From Acanthosepion esculentum (Eukaryota; Mollusca; Cephalopoda; Sepiida; Sepiidae), in contig CAXIWW010000817.1 of assembly GCA_964036315.1 (NCBI GenBank), forward strand, positions 6,483,501-6,547,500: 64,000 nucleotides of DNA, given 5' to 3'. The number at the start of each line of letters is the position of its first letter. Position 1 is the stretch's first letter. Below are positions 12,627 through 26,529 of this stretch, one piece after another. Below the pieces are notes generated by a model that was not told where the DNA came from, made no database searches, and saw nothing but the letters and a program-made list of their open reading frames with translations. The position numbers and the translations under genes are program-made.

Positions 12627-14150
12627 CAGTGCCAACTAGTCCTTGGTATGACTATAAACTACATCTGACAGCAAGGCTTCTGATCACAAAGGGTCCCAGC
12701 TATGAGCAAAGAGTGACCACCCACTAAAAAAAAACCCTATGAAAGTCTAAAAATACATGTTTATATAAAAACTTGCGAACAACACCAGTTGATAGCCAAA
12801 GTGCCAACATCACCACAGATGATAGCAAAAGTGCCAACAGCTGATAGCAAAAGTGCCAATAGTTGATAGCAAAAGTGCCAACAGCTGATAGCAAAAGTGC
12901 CAACAGCACCACAGTGCCAACTAGTCCTAGGTATGACTATAAACTACATCTGACAGAGAGGCTTCTGATCACAAAGGGTCCCAGCTATGAGCAAATAGTT
13001 ACCCCCCACTTAAAGAAAACATTATGATAGTATAAAAATACATGGTTATATAAAAGCTTGCGAACAACACCAGTTGATAGCAAAAGTGCAAACAGCACCG
13101 CAGCTGATAGCAAAAGTTCCAACGGCTGATAGCAAAAGTGCCAAGAGCTGATAGCAAATGTGCCAACAGTTGATAGCAAAAGTGCCAACAGCACCACAGT
13201 GCCAACTAGATTTAGGTATGACTATGAACTACATCTGACAGCAAGGCTTCTGATCACAAAGTGTCCCAGCTATGAGCAAATAGTGACCCCCCACTAAAAG
13301 TAAAATCTATGAAATTATAAAAATACATGTTTATATAAAAAATTGCGAACAACACCAGTTGGTAGCAAAAGTGCCAACAGCTGATAGCAAAAGTGCCAAC
13401 AGCTGATAGCAAAAGTGCCAACAGCTGATACCAAAAGTGCCAAAAGCTGATAGCAAAAGTGCCAACAGCTGATAGCAAAAGTGCCAACAGCTGATAGCAA
13501 ATGTGCCAACAGCTGATAGCAAAAGTGCCAACAGCTGATAGCAAAAGTGCCAGCAGCTGATAGCAAAAGTGCCAACAGCTGATAGCAAAAGTGCCAACAA
13601 GTGATAGCATAAAAACATGCGAACAACACCAGTTGATAACAAAAGTCCCAACAGCACCACAGCTGATTGCAAAAGTGCCAACAGTTGATAGCAAAAGTGC
13701 GAACAGCTGATAGCAAATGTGCCAACAGCTGATAGCAAAAGTTCCAACAGCTGATACCAAAAGTGCCAAAAGCTGATAGCAAAAGTGCAAACAGCTGATA
13801 GGAAAAGTGCCAACAGCTGATAGCATAAAAACATGCGAACAACACCAGTTTATAGCAAAAGTGCCAACAGCTGATAGCAAAAGTGCCAACAGCAACACAG
13901 CTGATAGCAAAAGTGCCAACAGCTGAAAGCAAAAGTGCCAAAAGCTGATAGCAAAAGTGCCAACAGCACCACAGTGCCAACTAGTCCTAGGTATGACCAT
14001 AAACTACATCTGACAGCAAGGCTTCTGATCACAAAGGATCCCAGCTATGAGCAAATAGTTAGCCCCCACTAAAAAAAAACACTATGAAAGTATAAAATTA
14101 CATGTTTATATAAAAACTTGCGAACAACACCAGTTGATAGCAAAAGTGCC
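12627..14150. repeat. 1.5-kb sat1 segmental duplication, copy 1 (offset 1,872 bp)
   Basis: Nearly identical to 14,499-16,020. Shared private markers in order: AGTCCTTGGTATG, ACCCTATGAAAGTCTAAAA, ACATCACCACAGATGATAG, CTGACAGAGAGGCTTC, ACATGGTTATATAAAA, AACTAGATTTAGGTATG, both truncated modules, and GTATAAAATTACATG. Only scattered single-base differences and one A-tract length change are visible, so this is among the youngest events in the array. Confidence 0.94.
13355..13978. repeat. Long monomer run interrupted by two truncated modules
   Basis: Twenty-odd 22-bp monomers with truncated modules (GATAGCATAAAAACATGCG) at 13,604 and 13,823. The spacing of 219 bp between the two junctions again shows block duplication. 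The whole run is repeated at 15,227-15,850. Confidence 0.88.
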
Positions 14151-14498
14151 AAAAGCACCACAGCTGATAGGAAAAGTGCCAACAGCTGATAGCAAAAGTG
14201 CCAACAGCACCACAGTGCCAACTAGTCCTAGGTATGACTATAAACTACATCTGACAGCAAGGCTTCTGATCACAAAGGGTCCAAGATATGAGCAAATAGT
14301 GACCCCCCACTATAAAAAAAACTCTATGAATGTATAAAAATACATGCTTATATAAAAACTTGCAAACAACACCAGTTGATAGCAAAAGTGCCAACAGCAC
14401 CACAGCTGATAGCAAAAGTGCCAACAGCTGATAGCAAAAGTGCCAACAGCTGATAGCAAAAGTGCCAACAGCTGATAGCAAAAGTGCCAACAGCCCCA

Positions 14499-16020
14499 CA
14501 GTGCCAACTAGTCCTTGGTATGACTATAAACTACATCTGACAGCAAGGCTTCTGATCACAAAGGGTCCCAGCTATGAGCAAAGAGTGACCACCCACTAAA
14601 AAAAAACCCTATGAAAGTCTAAAAATACATGTTTATATAAAAACTTGCGAACAACACCAGTTGATAGCCAAAGTGCCAACATCACCACAGATGATAGCAA
14701 AAGTGCCAACAGCTGATAGCAAAAGTGCCAATAGTTGATAGCAAAAGTGCCAACAGCTGATAGCAAAAGTGCCAACAGCACCACAGTGCCAACTAGTCCT
14801 AGGTATGACTATAAACTACATCTGACAGAGAGGCTTCTGATCACAAAGGGTCCCAGCTATGAGCAAATAGTTACCCCCCACTTAAAGAAAACATTATGAT
14901 AGTATAAAAATACATGGTTATATAAAAACTTGCGAACAACACCAGTTGATAGCAAAAGTGCAAACAGCACCGCAGCTGATAGCAAAAGTTCCAACGGCTG
15001 ATAGCAAAAGTGCCAAGAGCTGATAGCAAATGTGCCAACAGTTGATAGCAAAAGTGCCAACAGCACCACAGTGCCAACTAGATTTAGGTATGACTATGAA
15101 CTACATCTGACAGCAAGGCTTCTGATCACAAAGTGTCCCAGCTATGAGCAAATAGTGACCCCCCACTAAAAGTAAAAACTATGAAATTATAAAAATACAT
15201 GTTTATATAAAAAATTGCGAACAACACCAGTTGGTAGCAAAAGTGCCAACAGCTGATAGCAAAAGTGCCAACAGCTGATAGCAAAAGTGCCAACAGCTGA
15301 TACCAAAAGTGCCAAAAGCTGATAGCAAAAGTGCCAACAGCTGATAGCAAAAGTGCCAACAGCTGATAGCAAATGTGCCAACAGCTGATAGCAAAAGTTC
15401 CAACAGCTGATAGCAAAAGTGCCAGCAGCTGATAGCAAAAGTGCCAACAACTGATAGCAAAAGTGCCAACAAGTGATAGCATAAAAACATGCGAACAACA
15501 CCAGTTGATAGCAAAAGTCCCAACAGCACCACAGCTGATTGCAAAAGTGCCAACAGTTGATAGCAAAAGTGCGAACAGCTGATAGCAAATGTGCCAACAG
15601 CTGATAGCAAAAGTTCCAACAGCTGATACCAAAAGTGCCAAAAGCTGATAGCAAAAGTGCAAACAGCTGATAGGAAAAGTGCCAACAGCTGATAGCATAA
15701 AAACATGCGAACAACACCAGTTTATAGCAAAAGTGCCAACAGCTGATAGCAAAAGTGCCAACAGCAACACAGCTGATAGCAAAAGTGCCAACAGCTGAAA
15801 GCAAAAGTGCCAAAAGCTGATAGCAAAAGTGCCAACAGCACCACAGTGCCAACTAGTCCTAGGTATGACCATAAACTACATCTGACAGCAAGGCTTCTGA
15901 TCACAAAGGATCCCAGCTATGAGCAAATAGTTAGCCCCCACTAAAAAAAACACTATGAAAGTATAAAATTACATGTTTATATAAAAACTTGCGAACAACA
16001 CCAGTTGATAGCAAAAGTGC
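14499..16020. repeat. 1.5-kb sat1 segmental duplication, copy 2 (offset 1,872 bp)
   Basis: Partner of 12,627-14,150. The two copies are separated by about 350 bp (14,151-14,498), which holds an unrelated unit of the same family with a GCTTATAT module and so did not take part in, or was replaced after, the duplication. Confidence 0.94.
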
Positions 16021-16039
16021 AAACAGCACCACAGCTGAT

Positions 16040-16320
16040 AGCAAAAGTGCCACAGCTGATAGCAAAAGTGCCAACAGCTGATAGCAAATGTGCCAACAGC
16101 TGATACGAAAAGTGCCAAAAGCTGATAGCAAAAGTGCCAACAGCTGATAGCAAAAGTGCCAACAGCTGATAGCAAAAGTGCCAAATGCTGATAATAAAAG
16201 TGCCAACAGCTGATAGCAAAAGAGCCAACAGCTGATAGCAAAGGTGCCAAAACCTGATGGCAAAAGTGCCAACAGCTGATAGCAAAAGTGCCAACAGCTG
16301 ATAGCAAAAGTGCCAATAGC
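16040..16320. repeat. 22-bp run related to 7,420-7,930
   Basis: About 13 monomers carrying the rare GATACGAAAAGTGCC and GATAATAAAAGTGCC variants otherwise seen only at 7,491-7,740. This indicates a past exchange between positions 8.5 kb apart. Confidence 0.82.
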
Positions 16321-18324
16321 ACCACAGTGCCAACTAGTCCTAAGTATGACTAAAATCTACATCTGACAGCAAGGCTTCTGATCACAAAGTTTCCCATCTA
16401 TGAGCAAATAGTGAGCCCCACTAAAAAAAAAACACAATGAAAGTATAAAAAAACATGTTTATATAAAAACTTGCGAACAACACCAGCTGATAGCAAAAGT
16501 GCCAACAGCTGATAGTAAAAGTGCCAACAGCTGATAGCAAAAGTGCCAACAGCACCACAGTGCCAACTAGTCCTAGGTATGACTATAAACTACATCTGAC
16601 AGCAAGTCTTCTGATCACAAAGGGTCCCAGCTATGAGCAAATAGTGACCCACCACTAAAAAAAAAACACTATGAAAGTATAAAAATACATGTTTATATAA
16701 AAACTTGCGAGCAACACCAGTTGATAGCAAAAGTGCCAACAGCACCACAGCTGATAGCAAAAGTCCCAACAGCTGATAGCAAAAGTGCCAACAGCACCAC
16801 AGCTGATAGCAAAAGTGCCAACAGCTGATAGCAAAAGTATCAACAGCTGATAGCAAAAGTTGCAACAGCTTATAGCAAAAGTGCCAACCGCTGATAGCAA
16901 AATTGCCAACAGCACCACAGTGACAACTAGTCCTAGGTATGATTATAAACTACAACTGACAGCAAGGCTTCTGATCACAAAGGGTCCCAGCTATGAGCAA
17001 ATAGTGACCCCCCCACTAAGAAAAACACTATGAAAGTATAAAAATACATGTTTCTATAAAAACTTGCGAGCAACAACAGTTGATAGCAAAAGTGCCAAGA
17101 GCTGATAGCAAAAGTGCCAAGAGCTGATAGCAAAAGTGCCAACAGATGATAGCAAAAGTGCCAACAGCTGATAGCAAAAGTGCCAACAGCACCACAGTGC
17201 CAACTAGTCCTAGGTATGACTATAAACTACATCTGACAGCAAGGCTTCTGATCACAAAGGTTCCAGGCTATGAGCAAATACTGACCCCCAACTAAAAAAA
17301 AACAATATGAAAGTATAAAAATACATGTTTATATAAAAACTTGCGAGCAACAACAGTTGATAGCAAAAGTGCCAACAGCACCACAGCTGATAGCAAAAGA
17401 GCCAACAGCTGATAGCAAAAGAGCCAACAGCTGATAGCAAAAGTGCCAACAGCTGATAGCAAAAGTGCCAACAGCACCACAGTGCCAACTAGTCCTAGGT
17501 ATGACTATAAACTACATCTGACAGCAAGGCTGCTGATCACAAAGGGTCCATGCTATGAGCAAATAGTGACCCCCCACTAAAAAAAAACTCTATGAAAGTA
17601 TAAAAATACATGTTTATATAAAAACTTGCGAACAGCACCAGTTGATAGCAAAAGTGCCAAAAGCTGATAGCAAAAGTGCCAAAAGCTGATAGCAAAAGTG
17701 CCAACAGCTGGCAGCAAAAGTTCCAACAGCTGATAGCAAAAGTGCCAACAGAACCACAGTGCCAACTAGTCCTAGGTATGACTATAAACTACATCTGACA
17801 GCAAGGCTTCTGATCACAAAGGGTCTTAGCTATGAGCAAATAGTGACACCCCACTAAAAAAAAACACTATGAAAGAATAAAAATACATATTTATATAAAA
17901 ACCTGCGAACAACACCAGTTGATAGCAAAAGTGCAAACAGCACCACAGCTGATAGCAAAAGTGCCAACAGCTGATAGCAAAAGTGCCAACAGCTGATAGC
18001 AAAAGTGCCAACAGATGATAACAAAAGTGCCAAAAGCTGATAGCAAATGTGCCAACAGCTGATAGCAAATGTGCCAACAGATGATACCAAAAGTGCCAAC
18101 AGCTGATAGCAAAAGTACCAACAGCTGATAGCAAAAGTGCCAACAGCACCACAGTGCCAAATATTCCTAGGTATGACTATAAACTACATCTGACAGCAAG
18201 GCTTCTGATCACAAAGGGTCCCAGCTATGAGCAAATAGTGACCCCCCCACTAAAAAAAAAAACACTATGAAAGTATAAAAATACATATTTATATAAAAAC
18301 TTGCGAACAACACCAGTTGATAGC

Positions 18325-18655
18325 AAAGGTGCCAACAGCACCACAGCTGATAGCAAAAGTGCCAACAGATGATAGTAGAGTGCCTACAGCTGATAGCAAA
18401 AGTGCCAACAGCTGATAGCAAAAGTGCCAACAGCTGATAGCAAATGTGCCAATAGCTGATAGCAAAAGTGCCAACAGCTGATAGCAAAAGTGCCAACAGC
18501 TGATAGCAAAAGTGCCAACAGCTGATACCAAAAGTGCCGAAAGCTGATAGCAAAAGTGCCAACAGCTGATAGCAAAAGTGGCAACAGCTGGTAGCAAAAG
18601 TGCCAAAAGCTGATAGCAAAAGTGCCAACAGCTGATAGCAAAAGTGCCAACAGCA
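18325..18655. repeat. 22-bp monomer run (about 14 copies)
   Basis: Includes one shortened, diverged monomer, GATGATAGTAGAGTGCC, near 18,367. Confidence 0.88.
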
Positions 18656-19224
18656 CCACATTGCCAACTATACCTAGGTATGACTATAAACTACATCTGA
18701 CAGCAAGGCTTCTGATCACAAAGGGTCCCAGCTATGAGCAAATAGTGACCCCCCACTAAAAAAAAAACATGAATGTATAAAAATACATGTTTATATAAAA
18801 ACTTGCGAACAACACCAGTTGATAGCAAAAGTGCCAACAGCTGATAGCAAAAGTGCCAACAGCTGATAGCAAAAGTGCCAACAGCACCACAGTGCCAACT
18901 TGTCCTAGGCATGACTATAAACTACATCTGACAGCAAGGTTTCTGATCACAAAGGTCACAGCTATGATCAAATAGTTACCCCCCACTAAAAAAAAAACAC
19001 TATGAAAGTATAAAAATACATGTTTATATAAAAACTTGCGAACAACACCAGTTGGTAGCAAAAGTGCAAACAGCACCACAGCTGATAGCAAAAATTCCAA
19101 CAGCTGATAGCAAAAGTGCCAACAGCTGATAGAAAAAGTGCCAACAGCTGATAGCAAAAGTGCCAACAGCTGATGGCAAAAGTGCCAACAGCTGATAGCA
19201 AAAGCGCCAACAGCTGATAGAAAA

Positions 19225-19950
19225 AGTGCCAACAGCACCACCGTGCCAACTAGTCCTAGGTATGACTATAAACTACATCTGACAGCAAGGCTTCTGTTCA
19301 CAAAGGGTCCCAGCTATGAGCAAATAGTTACCCCCACTAAAAAAAAAAACACTATGAAAGTATAAAAATACATGTTTATATAAAAACTTGCGAACCACAC
19401 CAGTTGATAGCAAAAGTGCCAACAGCACCACAGCTGATAGCAAAAGTGCCAACAGCTGATAGCAAAAGTGCCAACAGCTGATACCAAAAGTGCCAAAAGC
19501 TGACAGCAAAAGTGCCAACAGCTGATAGCAAAAGTGCCAACAGCTGATAGCAAAAGTGCCAACAGCTGATAGCAAAAATGCCAACAGCACCACAGTTACA
19601 ACTAGTCCTAGGTATGACTATAAACTACATCTGACAGCAAGGCTTCTGATCATAAAGGGTTCCAGCTCTGAGCATATAGTGACCCCCCACTAAAAAAAAA
19701 CCCTATGAAAGTATAAAAATACATGTTTATATAAAAACTTGCGAACAACACCAGTTGATAGCAAAAGTGCCAACTGCATCACAGCTGATAGCAAAAGTGC
19801 CAACAGCTGATAGCAAAAGTGCCAAAAGCTGATAGCAAAAGTGCCAACAGCACCACAGTGCCAACTAGTCCTAGGTGTGACTATAAACTACATCTGACAG
19901 CAAGGCTTCTGAACACAAAGGGTCCCACCTATGAGCAAATAGTGACACCC
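19225..19950. repeat. Sat1 duplication family A, copy 1
   Basis: Markers: CACCACCGTGCCAACTAG, GGCTTCTGTTCACAAAG, CGAACCACACCAG, ATAAAGGGTTCCAGCTCTG, GAGCATATAGTGACC and GTGCCAACTGCATCACAG. The same series recurs in part at 21,290-21,720 and almost in full at 22,418-23,060. Confidence 0.85.
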
Positions 19951-21289
19951 CACTAAAAAAAAAACACTATGAAAATATAAAAATACATATTTATATAAAA
20001 ATTTGCGAACAACACCAGTTCATAACAAAAGTGCCAACAGCACCACAGCTGATAGCAAAAGTGCCAACAGCTGATAGCAAAAGTTCCAACCGCTGATAGC
20101 AAAAGTGCCAACAGCTGATAGCAAAAGTGCCAACAGCACCACAGTACCAACTAGTCCTAGGTATGACTATAAACTACATCTGACAGCAAGGCTTCTGATC
20201 ACAAAGGGTCCCAGCTATGAGCAAATAGTGACCACCCACTAAAAAAAAACATTATGAAAGTATAAAAATACATGTTTATATAAAAACTTGCGAACAACAC
20301 CAGTTCATAACAAAAGTGCCAACAGCACCACAGCTGATAGCAAAAGTGCCAACAGCTGATAGCAAAAGTGCCAACAGTACCACAGTGCCAACTAATCCTA
20401 GGTATGACTATAAACTACACCTGACAGCAAGGCTTCTGATCACAAAGGGTCCCAGCTATGAGCAAATAGTGAACCCCCACTAAAAAAAAACACTATGAAA
20501 GTACAAAAATACATGTTTATATAAAAACTTGCGAACCACACAATGTTATAGCAAAAGTGCCAGCAGCACCACAGCTGATAGCAAAAGTGCCAACAGCTGA
20601 TAGCAAATGTGCCAACAGCTGATAACAAAAGTTCCAAAGGCTGATAGAAAAAGTGCCAACAGCTGATAGCAAAAGTGCCAACAGCTGATAGCAAAAATGC
20701 CAACAGCACCACAGTGCCAACTAGTCCTAGGTATGACTATAAACTACATATGACAGCAAGGCTTCTGATCCCAAAGGGTCCCAGCTATGAGCATATAGTG
20801 ACATCCCACGAAAAAAAAAACACTATGAAAGTATAAATTACATGTTTATATAAAAACATGCGAACAACACCAGTTGATAGCAAAAGTGCCAACAGCACCA
20901 CAGCTGATAGCAAAAGTGCCAACAGCTGATAGCAAAAGTGCCAACAGCTGATAGCAAAAGTGCCAACAGCTGATAGCAAAAGTGCCAACAGCTATAGCAA
21001 AAGTGCCAACAGCACCACAGTGCCAGCTAGTCCTAGGTATGACTATAAACTACATCTGACCGCAAGGCTTCTGATCACAAAGGGTCCCATCTATGAGCAA
21101 ATAGTGACCCCCCACTAAAAAAAACACTATGAAATTATAAAAATACATGTTTATATAAAAACTTGCGAACAACATCAGTTGATAACAAAAGTGCCAACAG
21201 CACCACAACTGATAGCAAATGTTCCAACAGCTGATAGCAAAAGTGCCAACAGCTGATAGCAAAAGTGCCAACAGCTGATAGCAAAAATG

Positions 21290-21720
21290 CCAACAGCACC
21301 ACAGTGCCAACTAGTCCTAGGTATGACTATAAACTACATCTGACAGCAAGGCTTCTGATCATAAAGGGTTCCAGCTCTGAGCATATAGTGACCCCCCACT
21401 AAAAAAAACACTATGAAAGTATAAAAATACATGTTTGTATAAGAACTTGCGAACAACACCAGTTGATAGCAAAAGTGCCAACTGCATCACAGCTGATAGC
21501 AAAAGTGCCAACAGCTGATAGCAAAAGTGCCAAAAGCTGATAGCAAAAGTGCCAACAGCACCACAGTGCCAACTAGTCCTAGGTATGACTATAAATTACA
21601 TCTGACAGCAAGGCTTCTGAACACAAAGGGTCCCACCTATGAGCAAATAGTGACAGCCCACTAAAAAAAACACTATGAAAATATAAAAATACATGTTTAT
21701 ATAAAAATTTGCGAACAACA
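21290..21720. repeat. Sat1 duplication family A, copy 2 (partial)
   Basis: Has the second half of the marker series (ATAAAGGGTTCCAGCTCTG, GAGCATATAGTG, ACTGCATCACAG, GATCACAAAG changed to GAACACAAAG). The next unit has the 3' marker CCAACTTGTCCAATTATG, also found at 23,292. Confidence 0.82.
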
Positions 21721-22054
21721 CCAGTTGATAGCAAAAGGGCCAAAAGCACCACAGCTGATTGCAAAAGTGCCAACAGCTGATAGCAAAAGTGCCAACAGCT
21801 GATAGCAAAAGTGCCAAAAGCTGATAGCAAAAGTGCCAACAGCTGATAGCAAAAGTGCCAACAGCACCACAGTGCCAACTTGTCCAATTATGACTATAAA
21901 CTACATCTGACAGCAAGGCTTCTGATCACAAAGGGTCCCATCTATGAGCAAATAGTGACCCCCCACTAAAAAAAAACATTATGAAAGTATAAAAATACAC
22001 GTTTATATAAAATCTTACGAACAACACCAGTTCATAACAAAAGTGCCAACAGCA

Positions 22055-22420
22055 CCACAGCTGATAGCAAAAGTGCCAAGAGCTGATAGCAAAAGTGCCA
22101 ACAGCTGATAGCAAAAGTTCCAACAGCTGATAGCAAAAGTGCAAACAGCACCACAGCTGATAGCAAATGTGCCAACAGCTTATAGCAAAAGTGCCAACAG
22201 CTGATAGCAGAAGTGCCAACAGCTGATAGCAAAAGTGCCAACATCTGATAGCAAAAGTGCCAAAAGCTGATAGCAAATGTGCCAACAGCTGATAGCAAAA
22301 GTGCCAAAAGCTGATAGCAAATGTGCCAAAAGCTTATAGCAAAATTGCCAACAGCTGATGGCAAAAGTGCCAACAGCTGATATCAAAAGTGCCAACAGCT
22401 GATAGAAAAAGTGCCAACAG
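22055..22420. repeat. 22-bp monomer run (about 16 copies)
   Basis: The run includes an internal CACCACAG spacer near 22,150, so two first-monomer contexts lie within one run. Confidence 0.88.
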
Positions 22421-23060
22421 CACCACCGTGCCAACTAGTCCTAGGTATGACTATAAACTACATCTGACAGCAAGGCTTCTGTTCACAAAGGGTCCCAGCT
22501 ATGAGCAAATAGTTACCCCCACTAAAAAAAAAACACTATGAAAGTATAAAAATACATGTTTATATAAAAACTTGCGAACCACACCAGTTGATACCAAAAG
22601 TGCCAAAAGCTGACAGCAAAAGTGCCAACAGCTGATAGCAAAAGTGCCAACAGCTGATAGCAAAAGTGCCAACAGCTGATAGCAAAAATGCCAACAGCAC
22701 CACAGTGCCAACTAGTCCTAGGTATGACTATAAACTACATCTGACAGCAAGGCTTCTGATCATAAAGGGTTCCAGCTCTGAGCATATAGTGACCCCTCAC
22801 TAAAAAAAAACACTATGAAAGTATAAAAATACATGTTTATATAAGAACTTGCGAACAACACCAGTTGATAGCAAAAGTGCCAACTTCATCACAGCTGATA
22901 GCAAAAGTGCCAACAGCTGATAGCAAAAGTGCCAAAAGCTGATAGCAAAAGTGCCAACAGCACCACAGTGCCAACTAGTCCTAGGTGTGACTATAAACTA
23001 CATCTGACAGCAAGGCTTCTGATTACAAAGGATCCCATCTATGAGCAAATAGTGACACCC
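22418..23060. repeat. Sat1 duplication family A, copy 3
   Basis: Has the full marker series of 19,225-19,950 but is about 90 bp shorter, mostly from loss of four monomers after CGAACCACACCAG. Confidence 0.85.
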
Positions 23061-25529
23061 CACTAAAAAAAAAAATATAAAAATACATGTTTATATAAAA
23101 ATTGCGAACAGCACCAGTTGATAGCAAAAGTGCCAACAGCACCACAGCTGATTGCAAAAGTGCCAACAGCTGATAGCAAAAGAGCCAACAGCTGATAGCA
23201 AAAGTGCCAACAGCTGATAGCAAAAGTGCCAACATCTGATAGCAAAAGTGCCAACAGCTGATAGCAAAAGTGCCAACAGCACCACAGTGCCAACTTGTCC
23301 AATTATGACTATAAACAACATCTGACAGCAAGGCTTCTGATGACAAATGGTCCCAGGTATGAGCAAATAGTTTACCTCCACTAAAAAAAAAAACATTATG
23401 AAAGTATAAAAATACATGTTTATATAAAAACTTGCGAACAACACCAGTTGATAGCAAAAGTGCCAACACCAACACAGCTGATAGCAAAATTGCCAACAGC
23501 TGATAGCAAAAGTGACAACAGCTGATACCAAAAGAGCCAGCAGCACCACAGCTGATAGCAAAAGAGCCAACAGCTGATAGCCAAAGTGCCTAAAGCTGAT
23601 AGCAAAAGTGCCAACAGCTTATAGCAAAAGTGCAAACAGCTGATAGCAAAAGTGCCAACAGCTGATACCAAAAGTGCCAACAGCTGATAGCAAAAGTGCC
23701 AACAGCTGATAGCAAAAGTGCCAACAGCTTATAGCAAAAGTGCCAACAGCACCACAGTGTCAACTAGTCCTATGTATGACTATAAACTACACCTGACAGC
23801 AAGGCTTCTGATCACAAAGGGTCTCAGCTATGAGCAAATAGCGACCCCCCACTAAAAAAAAAACTCTATGAAAGTATAAAAATACATTTTTATATAAAAA
23901 CTTGCGAACAAAACCAGTTGATAACAAAAGTGCCAACAGCACCACAGCTGATAGCAAAAGTGCCAACAGCTGATAGCAAAAGTGCCAACAGCTGATAGCA
24001 AAAGTGCCAACAGCTATTACCAAAAGTGCCAAAAGCTGATAGCAAAAGTGCCCACAGCTGATAGCAAAAGTGCCAACAGCTGATAGCAAAAGTGCCAACG
24101 GCACCACAGTGCCAACTAGTCCTAGGTATGTCTATGAACTACATCTGACAGCAAGGCTTCTGATCAAAAAGGGTCCCAGCTATGAGCAAATAGTGACCCC
24201 CAATAAAAAAAAACGCTATGAAAGTATAAAAATACATGTATATATAAAAACTTGTTAACAACACCCGTTGATAGCAAAAATGCCAACAGCACCACAGCTG
24301 ATAAAAAAAGTGCCAACAGCTGATAGCAAATTGCCAACAGCTGATAGCAAAAGTACCAACAGCACCACATTGCCAACTAGTCCTAGGTATGACAATAAAC
24401 TACATCTGAGAGCAAGGCTTCTGATCACAAAGTGTCCCAGCTATGAGCAAATAGCGACCCCCCACTAAAAAAAAAACATTATGAAAGTATAAAAATACAT
24501 GTTTATATAAAAACTTGCGAACAACACCAGTTGATAGCAAAAGTGCCTACAGCACTACAGCTGATAGAAACAGTGCCAACAGCTGATAGCGAAAGTGTCA
24601 ACAGCTGATAGCACAAGTGCCAACAACACAACAGTGCCAAATAGTCCTAGGTATGATTATAAACTATATCTGACAGCAAGCTCTGAGCAAATAGTGACAC
24701 CCCCACTAAAAAAAAAACACTATGAAAGTATAAAAATACATGTTTATATAAAATCGTGCGAAGAACACCAGTTGATAACAAAAGTGCCAGCAGCACCACA
24801 GCTGATATAAACAGTGCCAACAGCTGATAGCAAAAGTTCCAACAGCTGATAGCAAAAGTGCCAACAAGTGATAGCAAATTGCCAACAGCTGATAGCAAAA
24901 GTGCCAACAGCACCACAGTGCCAACTAGTCCTAGGTATGACTATAAACTACATCTGACAGCAAGTCTTCTGATCACAAAGGTCCCAGCTATGAGCAAATA
25001 GTGACCACCCACTAAAAAAAAAACAAACTATGAAAGTATAAAAATACATGTTTATATACAAACTTTCGAACAACACCAGTTGATAGCAAAAGTGCCAACA
25101 GCACCACAGCTGATAGCAAAAGTGCCAACAGCTGATAGCAAAAGTGCCAACAGCTGATAGCAAAAGTGCCAACAGCTGATAGCAAAAGTGCCAACAGCTG
25201 ATATCAAAAGTGCCAACAGCTGATAGCAAAAGTGCCAACAGCACTACATTGCCAACTAGTCCTAGGTATGACTATAAACTACATCTGACAGCAAGGCTTC
25301 TGTCACAATGGGTCCCAGCTATGAGCAAATAGTGACCCCCCACTAAAAAAAACACTATGAATGTATAAAAATACATGTTTATATAAAAACTTGCGAACAA
25401 CACCAGTTGATAGCAAAAGTGCCAACAGCACCACAGCTGATAACAAAAGTGCCAACAGCTGATAGCAAAAGTGCCAACAGCACAACAGTGCCAACTCTTC
25501 CGATGTATGACTATAAACTACATCTGACA

Positions 25530-26100
25530 GCAAGGCTCCTGATCACAAAGGGTCCCAGCTATGAGCAAATAATGACCCCCCACTAAAAAAAACATTATGA
25601 ATGTATAAAAATACATGTTTATATAAAAACTTGCGAACAACACCAGTTGATAGCAAAAGTGCCAACAGCACCACAGCTGATAACAAAAGTGCCAACAGCT
25701 GATACCAAAAGTGCCAACAGCTGATAGCAAAAGTGCCAACAGCTGATAGCAAAAGTGCCAACAGCACAACAGTGCCAACTATTCCTAGGTATGACTATAA
25801 ACTACATCTGACAGCAAGGCTCCTGATCACAAAGGGTCCCAGCTATGAGCAAATAATGACCCCCCACTAAAAAAAACACTATGAATGTATAAAAATACAT
25901 GTTTATATAAAAACTTGCGAACAACACCAGTTGATAGCAAAAGTGCCAACAGCACCACAGCTGATAACAAAAGTGCCAACAGCTGATAGCAAAAGTGCCA
26001 ACAGCTGATAGCAAAAGTGCCAACAGCTGATAGCAAAAGTGCCAACAGCCTATAGCGAAAGTGCCAACTGCACCACAGTGCCAACTAGTCCTAGGTATGA
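25530..26100. repeat. Young tandem unit duplication (286-bp step)
   Basis: Two successive units starting at the rare AAGGCTCCTGATCAC (25,531 and 25,817; most modules have AAGGCTTC) share AAATAATGACCCCCCAC, ATGAATGTATAAAAA and GATAACAAAAGTGCC. The preceding unit (25,300-25,530) shares most of these, so this is a short homogeneous sub-array. Confidence 0.86.
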
Positions 26101-26529
26101 CTATAAACTACATCTGACGGCAAGGCTTCTGGTCACAAAGTGTCCCAGCTATGAGCAAATAATAACCCACACTAAAAAAAAAACACTATGAAAGTATAAA
26201 AATTCATGTTTATATAAAAAATTGCGAACAACACCAGTTGATAACAAAAGTGCCAACAGCACCACAGCTGATAGCAAAAGTGCCAACAGCTGATAGCAGA
26301 AGTGCCAACAGCTGATACCAAAAGTGCCAACAGCTGATAGCAAAAGTGCCAACAGCTGATAGCAAAAGTGCCAACAGATGATACCAAAAGAGCAAACAGC
26401 TGATAGCAAAAGTGCCAACAGCTGATAGCAAAAGTGCCAACAGCTGATACCAAAAGTGCCAAAAGCTGATAGCAAAAGTGCCAACAGCTGATAGCAAAAG
26501 TGCCAAGAGCTGATAGCAAAAGTGCCAAC

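Larger units (their letters stand above)
10331..20900. repeat. Sat1 block 2: module positions
   Basis: Constant modules at about 10687, 11142, 11404, 11690, 11953, 12213, 12497, 12760, 13045, 13330, 14105, 14347, 14632, 14917, 15202, 15976, 16458, 16692, 17051, 17328, 17613, 17890, 18288, 18790, 19023, 19375, 19726, 19990, 20275, 20516 and 20845. Runs of 22-bp monomers are mostly short (2-6) except near 13355-13975, 15230-15840 and 18325-18655. This block contains the clearest tandem segmental duplication (offset 1,872 bp) and five truncated modules. No gene or RNA gene is seen. Confidence 0.92.
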
